A stretch of 42,500 nucleotides of DNA, taken from contig CM022677.1 in the NCBI GenBank assembly GCA_012295275.1, positions 19,206,290-19,248,789 of the forward strand, in the 5' to 3' direction. The notes beneath the pieces are model-generated. The model saw only the letters and a program-made list of their open reading frames with translations, was not told the origin of the DNA and searched no databases. Below are positions 23,201-35,687 of the stretch, one piece after another. The DNA is from Chrysomallon squamiferum. Taxonomy: Eukaryota > Mollusca > Gastropoda > Neomphalida > Peltospiridae. The position numbers were made by a program, and so were the translations under genes. Numbering within the stretch: position 1 is the stretch's first letter; every line of letters starts with the position of its first letter.

Positions 23201-25545
23201 CAAAACTGTTTTATATATATTATTTATTCTGTTGAAAAGTTTATCTCAAAAACAGCAGCAGTCATTTTTGTATAACTGCCAGAAGATAAATAAATGTTGA
23301 TGATATATTTCAAACAAAAATATTCATGAAAAAACAAACAACGTGAGACCTAACTAGAAGAAGTTTTTTAATCATAAAAGCTTCATTTAAATATAAATTA
23401 TTAGAGGAAAAAAATAATGAGACTGTCTCTAGTAACACATCCTTAGGTCCAGATCTGAAATTTGAATCATATTATTTACTAATATGTATACAGTAAATAA
23501 AAAACTGAAAAAAAAGGATGTTGACTGACCAGTTCATTGATATTGTTCAGAATCTACAAAAAAAAGAGCATAATAACAAAGATATAGATTGAAATTACAA
23601 TGTCAAAGAATAATAATTAATGTCAGATTGTTTACCTGTATTATTTTCTGAATAGTACTTCAATTAGTGTATTCTAACCTGGTCAACCAAGATAGCAAGA
23701 ATATTATCCTTGTTGACTATTCTCATACGAAAATGATTGTAAAATTGTCACATAATTAATGTTATAAATAAATAAATAAATAAACAATAATAATAATAAT
23801 GAATGCTGAAATATTTACAGCAGTTTATTCTTTTATCTAGCAACAAATACCTTTTCATTTGTGACTGTCATTAATATTTTTTTGAAGGAGCCAAAATTAT
23901 TACTTCTGTCTTAATAACTGTCAGTTATGACAAAGCTACATCTCAAAATTTAGACACATTGTTACTGAAACAGACTAAATGATGATTAAACAAAAATGAA
24001 CATTGTCTGGACAGTTTAGTGAAGAAAATATTCAAAGAACCCATTTGAAAAGTCTATATATTTTATCTGAACTTCCATAAAAAAAGAGGTGTATTTAGAT
24101 ATTAATTTGAAACAGAAAGTATCATCAGCTTTGGTTTAGTCATCATCATCAACATCATCATCATCATCATCATCAATATACAATTAGTAACTAATGTTAC
24201 AAGGACCATCATCGTTAATTATTGTAATTATATCCTTATTCATCTATATTTGTTGTTGACAAAATACAAATATAAGCTGACTGATAACATTTTAAATCTA
24301 CCTTGTCGACACGGTTCATCTATACAAGCCTTGTGATCTTCTTCTGTAACAACACCATCACAAGCTACTGAAGGAGTTGCCTGACTCACTGGACAGCCTT
24401 TACTACGCGTTCTTACTTTTGTGCCCTTTCCACACGTTTTACTGCATAGACTGTATGCACCCCATAAGCCCCAGCCTACAACAACAGATAATATAATTTC
24501 TGTGCACCCTGTTTTATTTTTTATTTATTTACTAATTTATTTGTTTGTTTGTTTGTTTATTTATGAATTTAATTCATATATTTTGTTTTTCATTCTATTT
24601 TTGTTTTCTCTTCATATTCTATTACTCATTTATATATACCTGAGTGCATTTGTTCTTTCTAATGGCAATAAACATTATAGTAATGTAACTATGCAAGGCT
24701 TTGCTGTCTACCTGGTGCTGGACAGGCTTTAACTAAACAAGGCTGGTAATCTTGTTCTCTGACAATACCATTACAAGCTCTTGAAGACGTAGACTGACTC
24801 ACTGGGCAGCCTTTGCTACGTGTCCGGATCTTCAAGCCCTTTCCACAAGTTTTGCTGCACTTAGTAAATGTACTCCATGCTCTCCAGCCTCCAACAGTAT
24901 CTATTTCATAAAAATTCAGACTAATTTTATTTTACTTTAGTCATTTGTTCATTAAGTTTGAAATTACAAATATAATTGAAATGAATAGAATTTTTTTTAT
25001 ATAGCTTCTTGGTGATGGACAAGGTTTAGCTATACAAGACTTTCTATCCTCCTCTGTAAAACACTATAGCAAGCTTTTGTAGAAGTCGACTGACTCGCTG
25101 GACAGCCTTTGCTACGTGTTCTTACTTTTGTTCCATTTCCACATGTTTTACTGCATTGAGTATATAGACCCCATGCTCCCCAGCCTGAAACAGTAGACAA
25201 TTTGAGTAGGTCCCATTTCATTTCTTCTGTATTTTTTTATTTACTTAGATTTATTTTATCTTATTTTACTAATATTTGAGATTATATTAATTGTGAAATT
25301 CAAAATATAGCAGAAATGAATGGAAGTCTTTTATATCTACCTAATGACGCACAACGTTGAGCTATACAAGACTTTCGATCTTCCTGACTAACTATGCCAT
25401 AGCAAGGACTTGACGGAGTCGACTGACTCACTGGACAGCCTTTACTGCGTGTTCTTACTTTTGTTCCCCTTCCGCAAGTTTTACTGCACTGACTGTATGA
25501 ACCCCATCGTCCCCAGCCTTCAACAGTAGATAATATGTATACAGC

Positions 25546-25588
<43 letters not shown>

Positions 25589-28500
25589 GTGTGTGTGTGT
25601 GTGTATTATTATTAGTATTTTTATTATAGTTATTATTATTATATTTATTACTATCACCGTAATCATTATTATTACTTTAATTTATTTATTTTATTTATTT
25701 ATCTTATTAAATATAAAATATTTTATTTTATCTTACGTTTATTAATATTTCAACGAATATTTCAGTGTGCGAATTTTGAAATTACAAATATAATTGAAAT
25801 GTATGTGTGTGTGTGTGTGTGTGTGCGTGTGTATATTATTATTATTATATTTATTATTATCACTGTAATCATTATTATTACTTTAATTAATTTATTTATT
25901 TATTAATTTATTAATTAATTAATTAATTAATTAATTTATTTATTTTATTATTAAATAGAAAATGTTTCATTTTATCTTACGTTTACCATTATTCCAACGA
26001 AAATTTCAAATTACAAATTATGAATTTTGAAATTACAAATATAATTAGTTTCATTTTATCTTATTTTACTAATATTTGAGATTATATTAATTGTGAAATG
26101 TAAAATATAGCAGAAATGAATGGAAGTCTTTTATATCTACCTGATGGCGGACAACGTTGAGCTATACAAGACTTTCGATCTTCCTGACTAACTATGCCAT
26201 AGCAAGGACTTGACGGAGTCGACTGACTCACTGGACAGCCTTTACTGCGTGTTCTTACTTTTGTTCCCCTTCCGCAAGTTTTACTGCACTGACTGTATGA
26301 ACCCCATCGTCCCCAGCCTGCAACAGTAGATAATATGTCCACAACCAATTTTATATATATATATCTATATATAGATATATATATGTGTGTGTCTGTGTGT
26401 GTGTGTGTGCGTGTGTATATTATTATTATTATTATTACTATTATTATAGTTATTATTATCACCGTAATCATTATTATTACTTTAATTAAAGTCGAAAATA
26501 CGATTTATATCAATCCTATCTAATTCCTTTTCGTTTTCAAAGGAATATGTGTACCCGTGTTGAAATTAATAATGAATGTAGACATTTTATGTCTGCCTGG
26601 TGGAGGAGAACGTTTTGTATGCAAGCCTTCCGATCTTCCTTTTCACCCGATACGATAGCAAACTTTTGTAGAAGTCGTCTGACTCGTTGGTCAGGTTTTA
26701 CAACGTGTTCTTACTTTCGTTCCGCTTCCGCAAGTTTTGCTGCACTGATTGTAAGTATGCCATAGTTCCCAGCTATATAACTTTTATAGAGCTGATTCTG
26801 TTTAAACATTAGTGTTATTTTATTTTATTCTTTGTATTTATGTATTTATTTACTTTTTTCTAATCTGTTCCTTTCAAACGAAATATATAAATTAATTTAA
26901 TGGGCGGGATTTATATCTACCTGGTGGCGGACAACGTTGAGCTATACAAGACTTTCGATCTTCCTGACTAACTATGCCATAGCAAGGACTTGACGGAGTC
27001 GACTGACTCACTGGACAGCCTTTACTGCGTGTTCTTACTTTTGTTCCCCTTCCGCAAGTTTTACTGCACTGACTGTATGAACCCCATCGACCCCAGCCTG
27101 CAACATTAGATAATATGTATACAGCCAATTTTATATGTATATATATATCTATATATAGATATATGTGTGTGTGTGTGTGTGTATTATTATTATTCTTATT
27201 ATTATTACTATATTTATTATTATCACAGTAATCATTATTATTACTTTAATTTATTTATTTATTTATTTATTTATCTTATTAAATATAAAATATTGTATTT
27301 TATCTTATGTTTACTAATAGTTCAACGAATATTTCACTGTGCGAATTTTGAAATTACAAATATAATTAAAATGTATGTGTGTGCATGTGTGTGCGTGTCT
27401 ATCTTATTATTATTATATTTATTATTATCACTGTAATCATTACTGTTACTTTAATTTATTTATTTATTTATTTATTTATCTTGTTATTAAATATAAAATG
27501 TTTTATTTTATCTTACGTTTACCATTATTTCAACGAATATTTCTGAGTGCGAATTTTGAAATTACAAATATAATTGAAATGAATGGAAGTATTTCTTTTT
27601 AACTACCTGGTGCTGGACAAGGTTTAGCCATGCAAGCCTTTCTATCCTCCTCTGTAACAACACCATAGCAAGCTTTTGTAGAAGTCGACTGACTCGCTGG
27701 ACAGCCTTTGCTACGTGTTCTTACTTTTGTTCCATTTCCACATGTTTTACTGCATTGAGTATATGGACCCCATGCTTCCCAGCCTGCAACAGTAGACAAT
27801 TTGAATAGATCCGATTTAATTTCTTCTGTATTTTTTTATTTACTTAGTTTTATTTTATCTTATTTTACTAGTATTTGAGATTATATTAATTGTGAAATGC
27901 AAAATATAGCAGAAATGAATGGAAGTGTTTTATATCTATCTACCTGATGGCGCACACCGTTGAGCTATACAAGACTTTCGATCTTCCTGACTAACTATGC
28001 CATAGCAAGGATTTGACGGAGTCGACTGACTCACTGGACAGCCTTTACTGCGTGTTCTTACTTTTGTTCCCCTTCCGCAAGTTTTACTGCACTGACTGTA
28101 TGATCCCCATCGTCCCCAGCCTACAACAGTAGATAATATGTATACAGCCAATTTATATATATATATATATATCTATATATAGATATATGTGTGTGTGTGT
28201 GTGTATTATTATTATTCTTATTATTATTACTATATTTATTATTATCACAGTAATCATTATTATTACTTTAATTAATACATTTATTTATTTATTTATTTAT
28301 TTATCTTGTTATTAAATATAAAATGTTTTATTTTATCTTACGTTTACCATTATTTCAACGAATATTTCAGAGTGCGAATTTTGAAATTACAAATATAATT
28401 GAAATGAATGGAAGTATTTCTTTTTAACTACCTGGTGCTGGACAAGGTTTAGCCATGCAAGCCTTTCTATCCTCCTCTGTAACAACACCATAGCAAGCTT

Positions 28501-28974
28501 TTGTAGAAGTCGACTGACTCGCTGGACAGCCTTTGCTACGTGTTCTTACTTTTGTTCCATTTCCACATGTTTTACTGCATTGGGTATACGGACCCCATGC
28601 TCCCCAGCCTGCAACAGTAGACAATTTGAATAGATCCCATTTCATTTCTTCTGTATTTTTTTATTTACTTAGTTTAATTTTATCTTATTTTACTAATATT
28701 TGAGATTATATTAATTGTGAAATTCAAAATATAGCAGAAATGAATGGAAGTGTTTTATATCTATCTACCTGATGGCGCACACCGTTGAGCTATACAAGAC
28801 TTTCGATCTTCCTGACTAACTATGCCATAGCAAGGACTTGACGGAGTCGACTGACTCACTGGACAGCCTTTACTGCGTGTTCTTACTTTTGTTCCCCTTC
28901 CGCAAGTTTTACTGCACTGACTGTATGATCCCCATCGTCCCCAGCCTACAACAGTAGATAATATGTATACAGCC

Positions 28975-29029
<55 letters not shown>

Positions 29030-29126
29030 TATATGTGTGTGTGTGTGTGTGTTATTATTATTCTTATTATTATTACTATATTTATTATTATCACAGTAAT
29101 CATTATTATTACTTTAATTAATACAT

Positions 29127-29161
<35 letters not shown>

Positions 29162-30764
29162 TCTTGTTATTAAATATAAAATGTTTTATTTTATCTTACG
29201 TTTACCATTATTTCAACGAATATTTCAGAGTGCGAATTTTGAAATTACAAATATAATTGAAATGAATGGAAGTATTTCTTTTTAACTACCTGGTGGTGGA
29301 CAAGGTTTAGCCATGCAAGCCATTTCAGAGTGCGAATTTTGAAATTACAAATATAATTGAAATGAATGGAAATATTTCTTTTTAACTACCTGGTGGTGGA
29401 CAAGGTTTAGCCATGCAAGCCTTTCTATCCTCCTCTGTAACAACACCATAGCAAGCTTTTGTAGAAGTCGACTGACTCGCTGGACAGCCTTTGCTACGTG
29501 TTCTTACTTTCGTTCCATTTCCACATGTTTTACTGCATTGACTATATAGACCCCATGGTCCCCAGCCTGAAACAGTAGACAATTTGAGTAGGTCCCATTT
29601 CATTTCTTCTGTATTTTTTTATTTACTTAGTTTTATTTTATCTTATTTTACTAGTAATTGAGATTATATTAATTGTGAAATGCAAAATATAGCAGAAATG
29701 AATGGAAGTGTTTTATATCTATCTACCTGATGGCGCACACCGTTGAGCTATACAAGACTTTCGATCTTCCTGACTAACTATGCCATAGCAAGGATTTGAC
29801 GGAGTCGACTGACTCACTGGACAGCCTTTACTGCGTGTTCTTACTTTTGTTCCCCTTCCGCAAGTTTTACTGCACTGACTGTATGATCCCCATCGTCCCC
29901 AGCCTACAACAGTAGATAATATGTATACAGCCAATTATATATATATATATATCTATATATATATATAGATATATGTGTGTGTGTGTGTGTGTGTATTATT
30001 ATTATTCTTATTATTATTATTATATTTATTATTATCACAGTAATCATTATTATTACTTTAATTAATACATTTATTTATTTATTTATTTATTTATCTTGTT
30101 ATTAAATATAAAATGTTTTATTTTATCTTACGTTTACCATTATTTCAACGAATATTTCAGAGTGCGAATTTTGAAATTACAAATATAATTGAAATGAATG
30201 GAAGTATTTCTTTTTAACTACCTGGTGGTGGACAAGGTTTAGCCATGCAAGCCTTTCTATCCTCCTCTGTAACTACACCATAGCAAGCTTTTGTAGAAGT
30301 CGACTGACTCGCTGGACAGCCTTTGCTACGTGTTCTTACTTTTGTTCCATTTCCACATGTTTTACTGCATTGGGTATACGGACCCCATGCTCCCCAGCCT
30401 GCAACAGTAGACAATTTGAATAGATCCCATTTCATTTCTTCTGTATTTTTTTATTTACTTAGTTTAATTTTATCTTATTTTACTAATATTTGAGATTATA
30501 TTAATTGTGAAATTCAAAATATAGCAGAAATGAATGGAAGTGTTTTATATCTATCTACCTGATGGCGCACACCGTTGAGCTATACAAGACTTTCGATCTT
30601 CCTGACTAACTATGCCATAGCAAGGACTTGACGGAGTCGACTGACTCACTGGACAGCCTTTACTGCGTGTTCTTACTTTTGTTCCCCTTCCGCAAGTTTT
30701 ACTGCACTGACTGTATGATCCCCATCGTCCCCAGCCTACAACAGTAGATAATATGTATACAGCC

Positions 30765-30842
<78 letters not shown>

Positions 30843-31668
30843 ATTATTATTATTCTTATTATTATTACTATATTTATTATTATCACAGTAATCATTATTA
30901 TTACTTTAATTAATACATTTATTTATTTATTTATTTATTTATCTTGTTATTAAATATAAAATAAAATGTTTTATTTTATCTTACGTTTACCATTATTTCA
31001 ACGAATATTTCAGAGTGCGAAATTTTAATTGAAATGAATGAAATTACAAATATAATTTTGAAATGAATGAATGGAAATATTTCTTTTAACTACCTGGTGG
31101 TGGACAAGGTTTAGCCATGCAAGCCTTTCTATCATCCTCTGTAACAACACCATAGCAAGCTTTTGTAGAAGTCGACTGACTCGCTGGACAGCCTTTGCTA
31201 CGTGTTCTTACTTTTGTTCCATTTCCACATGTTTTACTGCATTGGGTATACGGACCCCATGCTCCCCAGCCTGCAACAGTAGACAATTTGAATAGATCCC
31301 ATTTCATTTCTTCTGTATTTTTTTATTTACTTAGTTTTATTTTATCTTATTTTACTAATATTTGAGATTATATTAATTGTGAAATTCAAAATATAGCAGA
31401 AATGAATGGAAGTGTTTTATATCTATCTACCTGATGGCGCACACCGTTGAGCTATACAAGACTTTCGATCTTCCTGACTAACTATGCCATAGCAAGGATT
31501 TGACGGAGTCGACTGACTCACTGGACAGCCTTTACTGCGTGTTCTTACTTTTGTTCCCCTTCCGCAAGTTTTACTGCACTGACTGTATGATCCCCATCGT
31601 CCCCAGCCTACAACAGTAGATAATATGTATACAGCCAATTATATATATATATATATATCTATATATAG

Positions 31669-31712
<44 letters not shown>

Positions 31713-33762
31713 TATTATTCTTATTATTATTACTATATTTATTATTATCACAGTAATCATTATTATTACTTTAATTAATACATTTATTTATTTATTTATT
31801 TATTTATCTTGTTATTAAATATAAAATGTTTTATTTTATCTTACGTTTACCATTATTTCAACGAATATTTCAGAGTGCGAATTTTGAAATTACAAATATA
31901 ATTGAAATGAATGGAAGTATTTCTTTTTAACTACCTGGTGGTGGACAAGGTTTAGCCATGCAAGCCTTTCTATCCTCCTCTGTAACTACACCATAGCAAG
32001 CTTTTGTAGAAGTCGACTGACTCGCTGGACAGCCTTTGCTACGTGTTCTTACTTTTGTTCCATTTCCACATGTTTTACTGCATTGGGTATACGGACCCCA
32101 TGCTCCCCAGCCTGCAACAGTAGACAATTTGAATAGATCCCATTTCATTTCTTCTGTATTTTTTTGATTTACTTAGTTTAATTTTATCTTATTTTACTAA
32201 TATTTGAGATTATATTAATTGTGAAATTCAAAATATAGCAGAAATGAATGGAAGTGTTTTATATCTATCTACCTGATGGCGCACACCGTTGAGCTATACA
32301 AGACTTTCGATCTTCCTGACTAACTATGCCATAGCAAGGACTTTGACGGAGTCGACTGACTCACTGGACAGCCTTTACTGCGTGTTCTTACTTTTGTTCC
32401 CCTTCCGCAAGTTTTACTGCACTGACTGTATGAACCCCATCGTCCCCAGCCTGCAACAGTAGATAATATGTATAGAGCCAATTTTATATATATATATATA
32501 TATATACGTAGATATCTGTGTGAATGTGTTTTGGTGTGTGTGTGTTCTTGTGTATATTATTATTATTATTATTATTATTACAGTTTTTATTATCACAGGA
32601 ATCATTATTATTACTTTAATTTATTTATTTATTTATTTAGTTTTCTTATTAAATATAAAATGTTTTATTTTATCTTACATTTATTAATATTTCAACGAAT
32701 ATTTCAGTGTGCGAATTTTGAAATTACAAATATAATTGAAAGGTATGTATGTGTGTGGGTGTGTGTGCATGTGTATATTATTAGTATTATATTTATTATT
32801 ATTATCACTCTAATCATTATTATTACTTTAATTTATTTATTTATTTATTTAGTTTTCTTATTAATAAAAAATTTTATTTTTTATCTTACATTTATTAATA
32901 TTGAAACGAATATTTCATTATGTGTGTGTGTGTGTGTGTGTGTATATTATTATTATTATATTTATTATTATCACTGTAATCATTATTATTACTTTAGTTT
33001 ATTTATTTATTTATTTATTTATTTATCTTGTTATTAAATATAAAATGTTTTATTTTATCTTACGTTTACCATTATTTCAACGAATATTTCAGAGTGCGAA
33101 TTTTGAAATTACAAATATAATTGAAATGAATGGAAGTATTTCTTTTTAACTACCTGGTGGTGGACAAGGTTTAGCCATGCAAGCCTTTCTATCCTCCTCT
33201 GTAACAACACCATAGCAAGCTTTTGTAGAAGTCGACTGACTCGCTGGACAGCCTTTGCTACGTGTTCTTACTTTCGTTCCATTTCCACATGTTTTACTGC
33301 ATTGAGTATATGGACCCCATGCTCCCCAACCTGCAACAGTAGACAATTTGAATAGATCCCATTTCATTTCTTCTGTATTTTTTTATTTACTTAGTTTTAT
33401 TTTATCTTATTTTACTAATATTTGAGATTATATTAATTGTGAAATTCAAAATATAGCAGAAATGAATGGAAGTGTTTTATATCTATCTACCTGATGGCGC
33501 ACACCGTTGAGCTATACAAGACTTTCGATCTTCCTGACTAACTATGCCATAGCAAGGATTTGACGGAGTCGACTGACTCACTGGACAGCCTTTACTGCGT
33601 GTTCTTACTTTTGTTCCCCTTCCGCAAGTTTTACTGCACTGACTGTATGAACCCCATCGTCCCCAGCCTGCAACAGTAGATAATATGTATAGAGCCAATT
33701 TTATATATATATATATATATATCTGTGTGTGTGTGTTTTCGTGTGTGTGTGTACTTGTGTAT

Positions 33763-33793
<31 letters not shown>

Positions 33794-34871
33794 TTATTAT
33801 CACAGGAATCATTATTATTACTTTAATTTATTTATTTATTTATTTAGTTTTCTTATTAAATATAAAATGTTTTATTTTATCTTACATTTATTAATATTTC
33901 AACGAATTTTGAAATTACAAATATAATTGAAAGGTATGTATGTGTGTGGGTGTGTGTGCGTGTGTATATTATTAGTATTATATTTATTATTATCACTCTA
34001 ATCATTATTATTACTTTAATTTATTTATTATTTATTTATTGATTTATTTATCTTGTTATTAATATAAAATGTTTTATTTTATCTTACGTTTACCATTATT
34101 TCAACGAATTTTGAAATTACAAATATAATTGAAATGAATGGAAGTATTTCTTTTTAACTACCTGGTGGTGGACAAGGTTTAGCCATGCAAGCCTTTCTAT
34201 CATCCTCTGTAACAACACCATAGCAAGCTTTTGTAGAAGTCGACTGACTCGCTGGACAGCCTTTGCTACGTGTTCTTACTTTTGTTCCATTTCCACATGT
34301 TTTACTGCATTGGGTATACGGACCCCATGCTCCCCAGCCTGCAACAGCAGACACAATTTGAATAGATCCCATTTCATTTCTTCTGTATTTTTTTTATTTA
34401 CTTAGTTTCATTTTATCTTATTTTACTAATATTTGAGATTATATTAATTGTGAAATGCAAAATATAGCAGAAATGAATGGAAGTGTTTTATATCTACCTG
34501 ATGGCGCACACCGTTGAGCTATACAAGACTTTCGATCTTCCTGACTAACTATGCCATAGCAAGGACTTGACGGAGTCGACTGACTCACTGGACAGCCTTT
34601 ACTGCGTGTTCTTACTTTTGTTCCCCTTCCACAAGTTTTACTGCACTGACTATATATACTCCAGTGACCCCAGCCTGAAATAGTTGATGATTTCATTGTA
34701 TATATATATATCCCATCTAATTTCTTTTTTTTAATCATTTGTTTAATACCTTGAATGTATTTTATGTTTTCAAATTAAAATTGAAATGTATATATGTGTG
34801 TGTGTGTGTGTGTGTATTATTATTATTATTATATTTATTATTATCACTGTAATCATTATTATTACTTTAGT

Positions 34872-34902
<31 letters not shown>

Positions 34903-35570
34903 TCTTGTTATTAAATATAAAATGTTTTATTTTATCTTACGTTTACCATTATTTCAACGAATATTTCAGAGTGCGAATTTTTAAATTACAAATATAATTG
35001 AAATGAATGGAAGTATTTCTTTTTAACTACCTGGTGGTGGACAAGGTTTAGCCATGCAAGCCTTTCTATCCTCCTCTGTAACAACACCATAGCAAGCTTT
35101 TGTAGAAGTCGACTGACTCGCTGGACAGCCTTTGCTACGTGTTCTTACTTTCGTTCCATTTCCACATGTTTTACTGCATTGAGTATATGGACCCCATGCT
35201 CCCCAACCTGCAACAGTAGACAATTTGAATAGATCCCATTTCATTTCTTCTGTATTTTTTTATTTACTTAGTTTTATTTTATCTTATTTTACTAATATTT
35301 GAGATTATATTAATTGTGAAATGCAAAATATAGCAGAAATGAATGGAAGTGTTTTATATCTACCTGATGGCGCACACCGTTGAGCTATACAAGACTTTCG
35401 ATCTTCCTGACTAACTATGCCATAGCAAGGATTTGACGGAGTCGACTGACTCACTGGACAGCCTTTTACTGCGTGTTCTTACTTTTGTTCCCCTTCCGCA
35501 AGTTTTACTGCACTGACTGTATGAACCCCATCGTCCCCAGCCTGCAACAGTAGATAATATGTATAGAGCC

Positions 35571-35601
<31 letters not shown>

Positions 35602-35649
35602 CATAGATATCTGTGTGTGTGTGTTTTCGTGTGTGTGTGTACTTGTGTA

Positions 35650-35687
<38 letters not shown>

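Noticed and set aside
22921-24301. Possible extra TSR exon in the long U17-U16 intron
   Set aside because: Read on the minus strand, no WxxW, CSxTCG or KGC-like segment and no paired splice sites were found.
27167-27436. Tyr/Ile/Leu-rich plus-strand frames recurring in every B-A spacer
   Set aside because: They are translations of the TG, TTA and TTTA microsatellite blocks and recur because the spacer is duplicated.
31071-31295. Plus-strand frames such as those opening MEIFLLTTWWW, also at 40784 and 18580
   Set aside because: Antisense shadows of TSR exons; the WWW arises from the complement of the PPPG linker.
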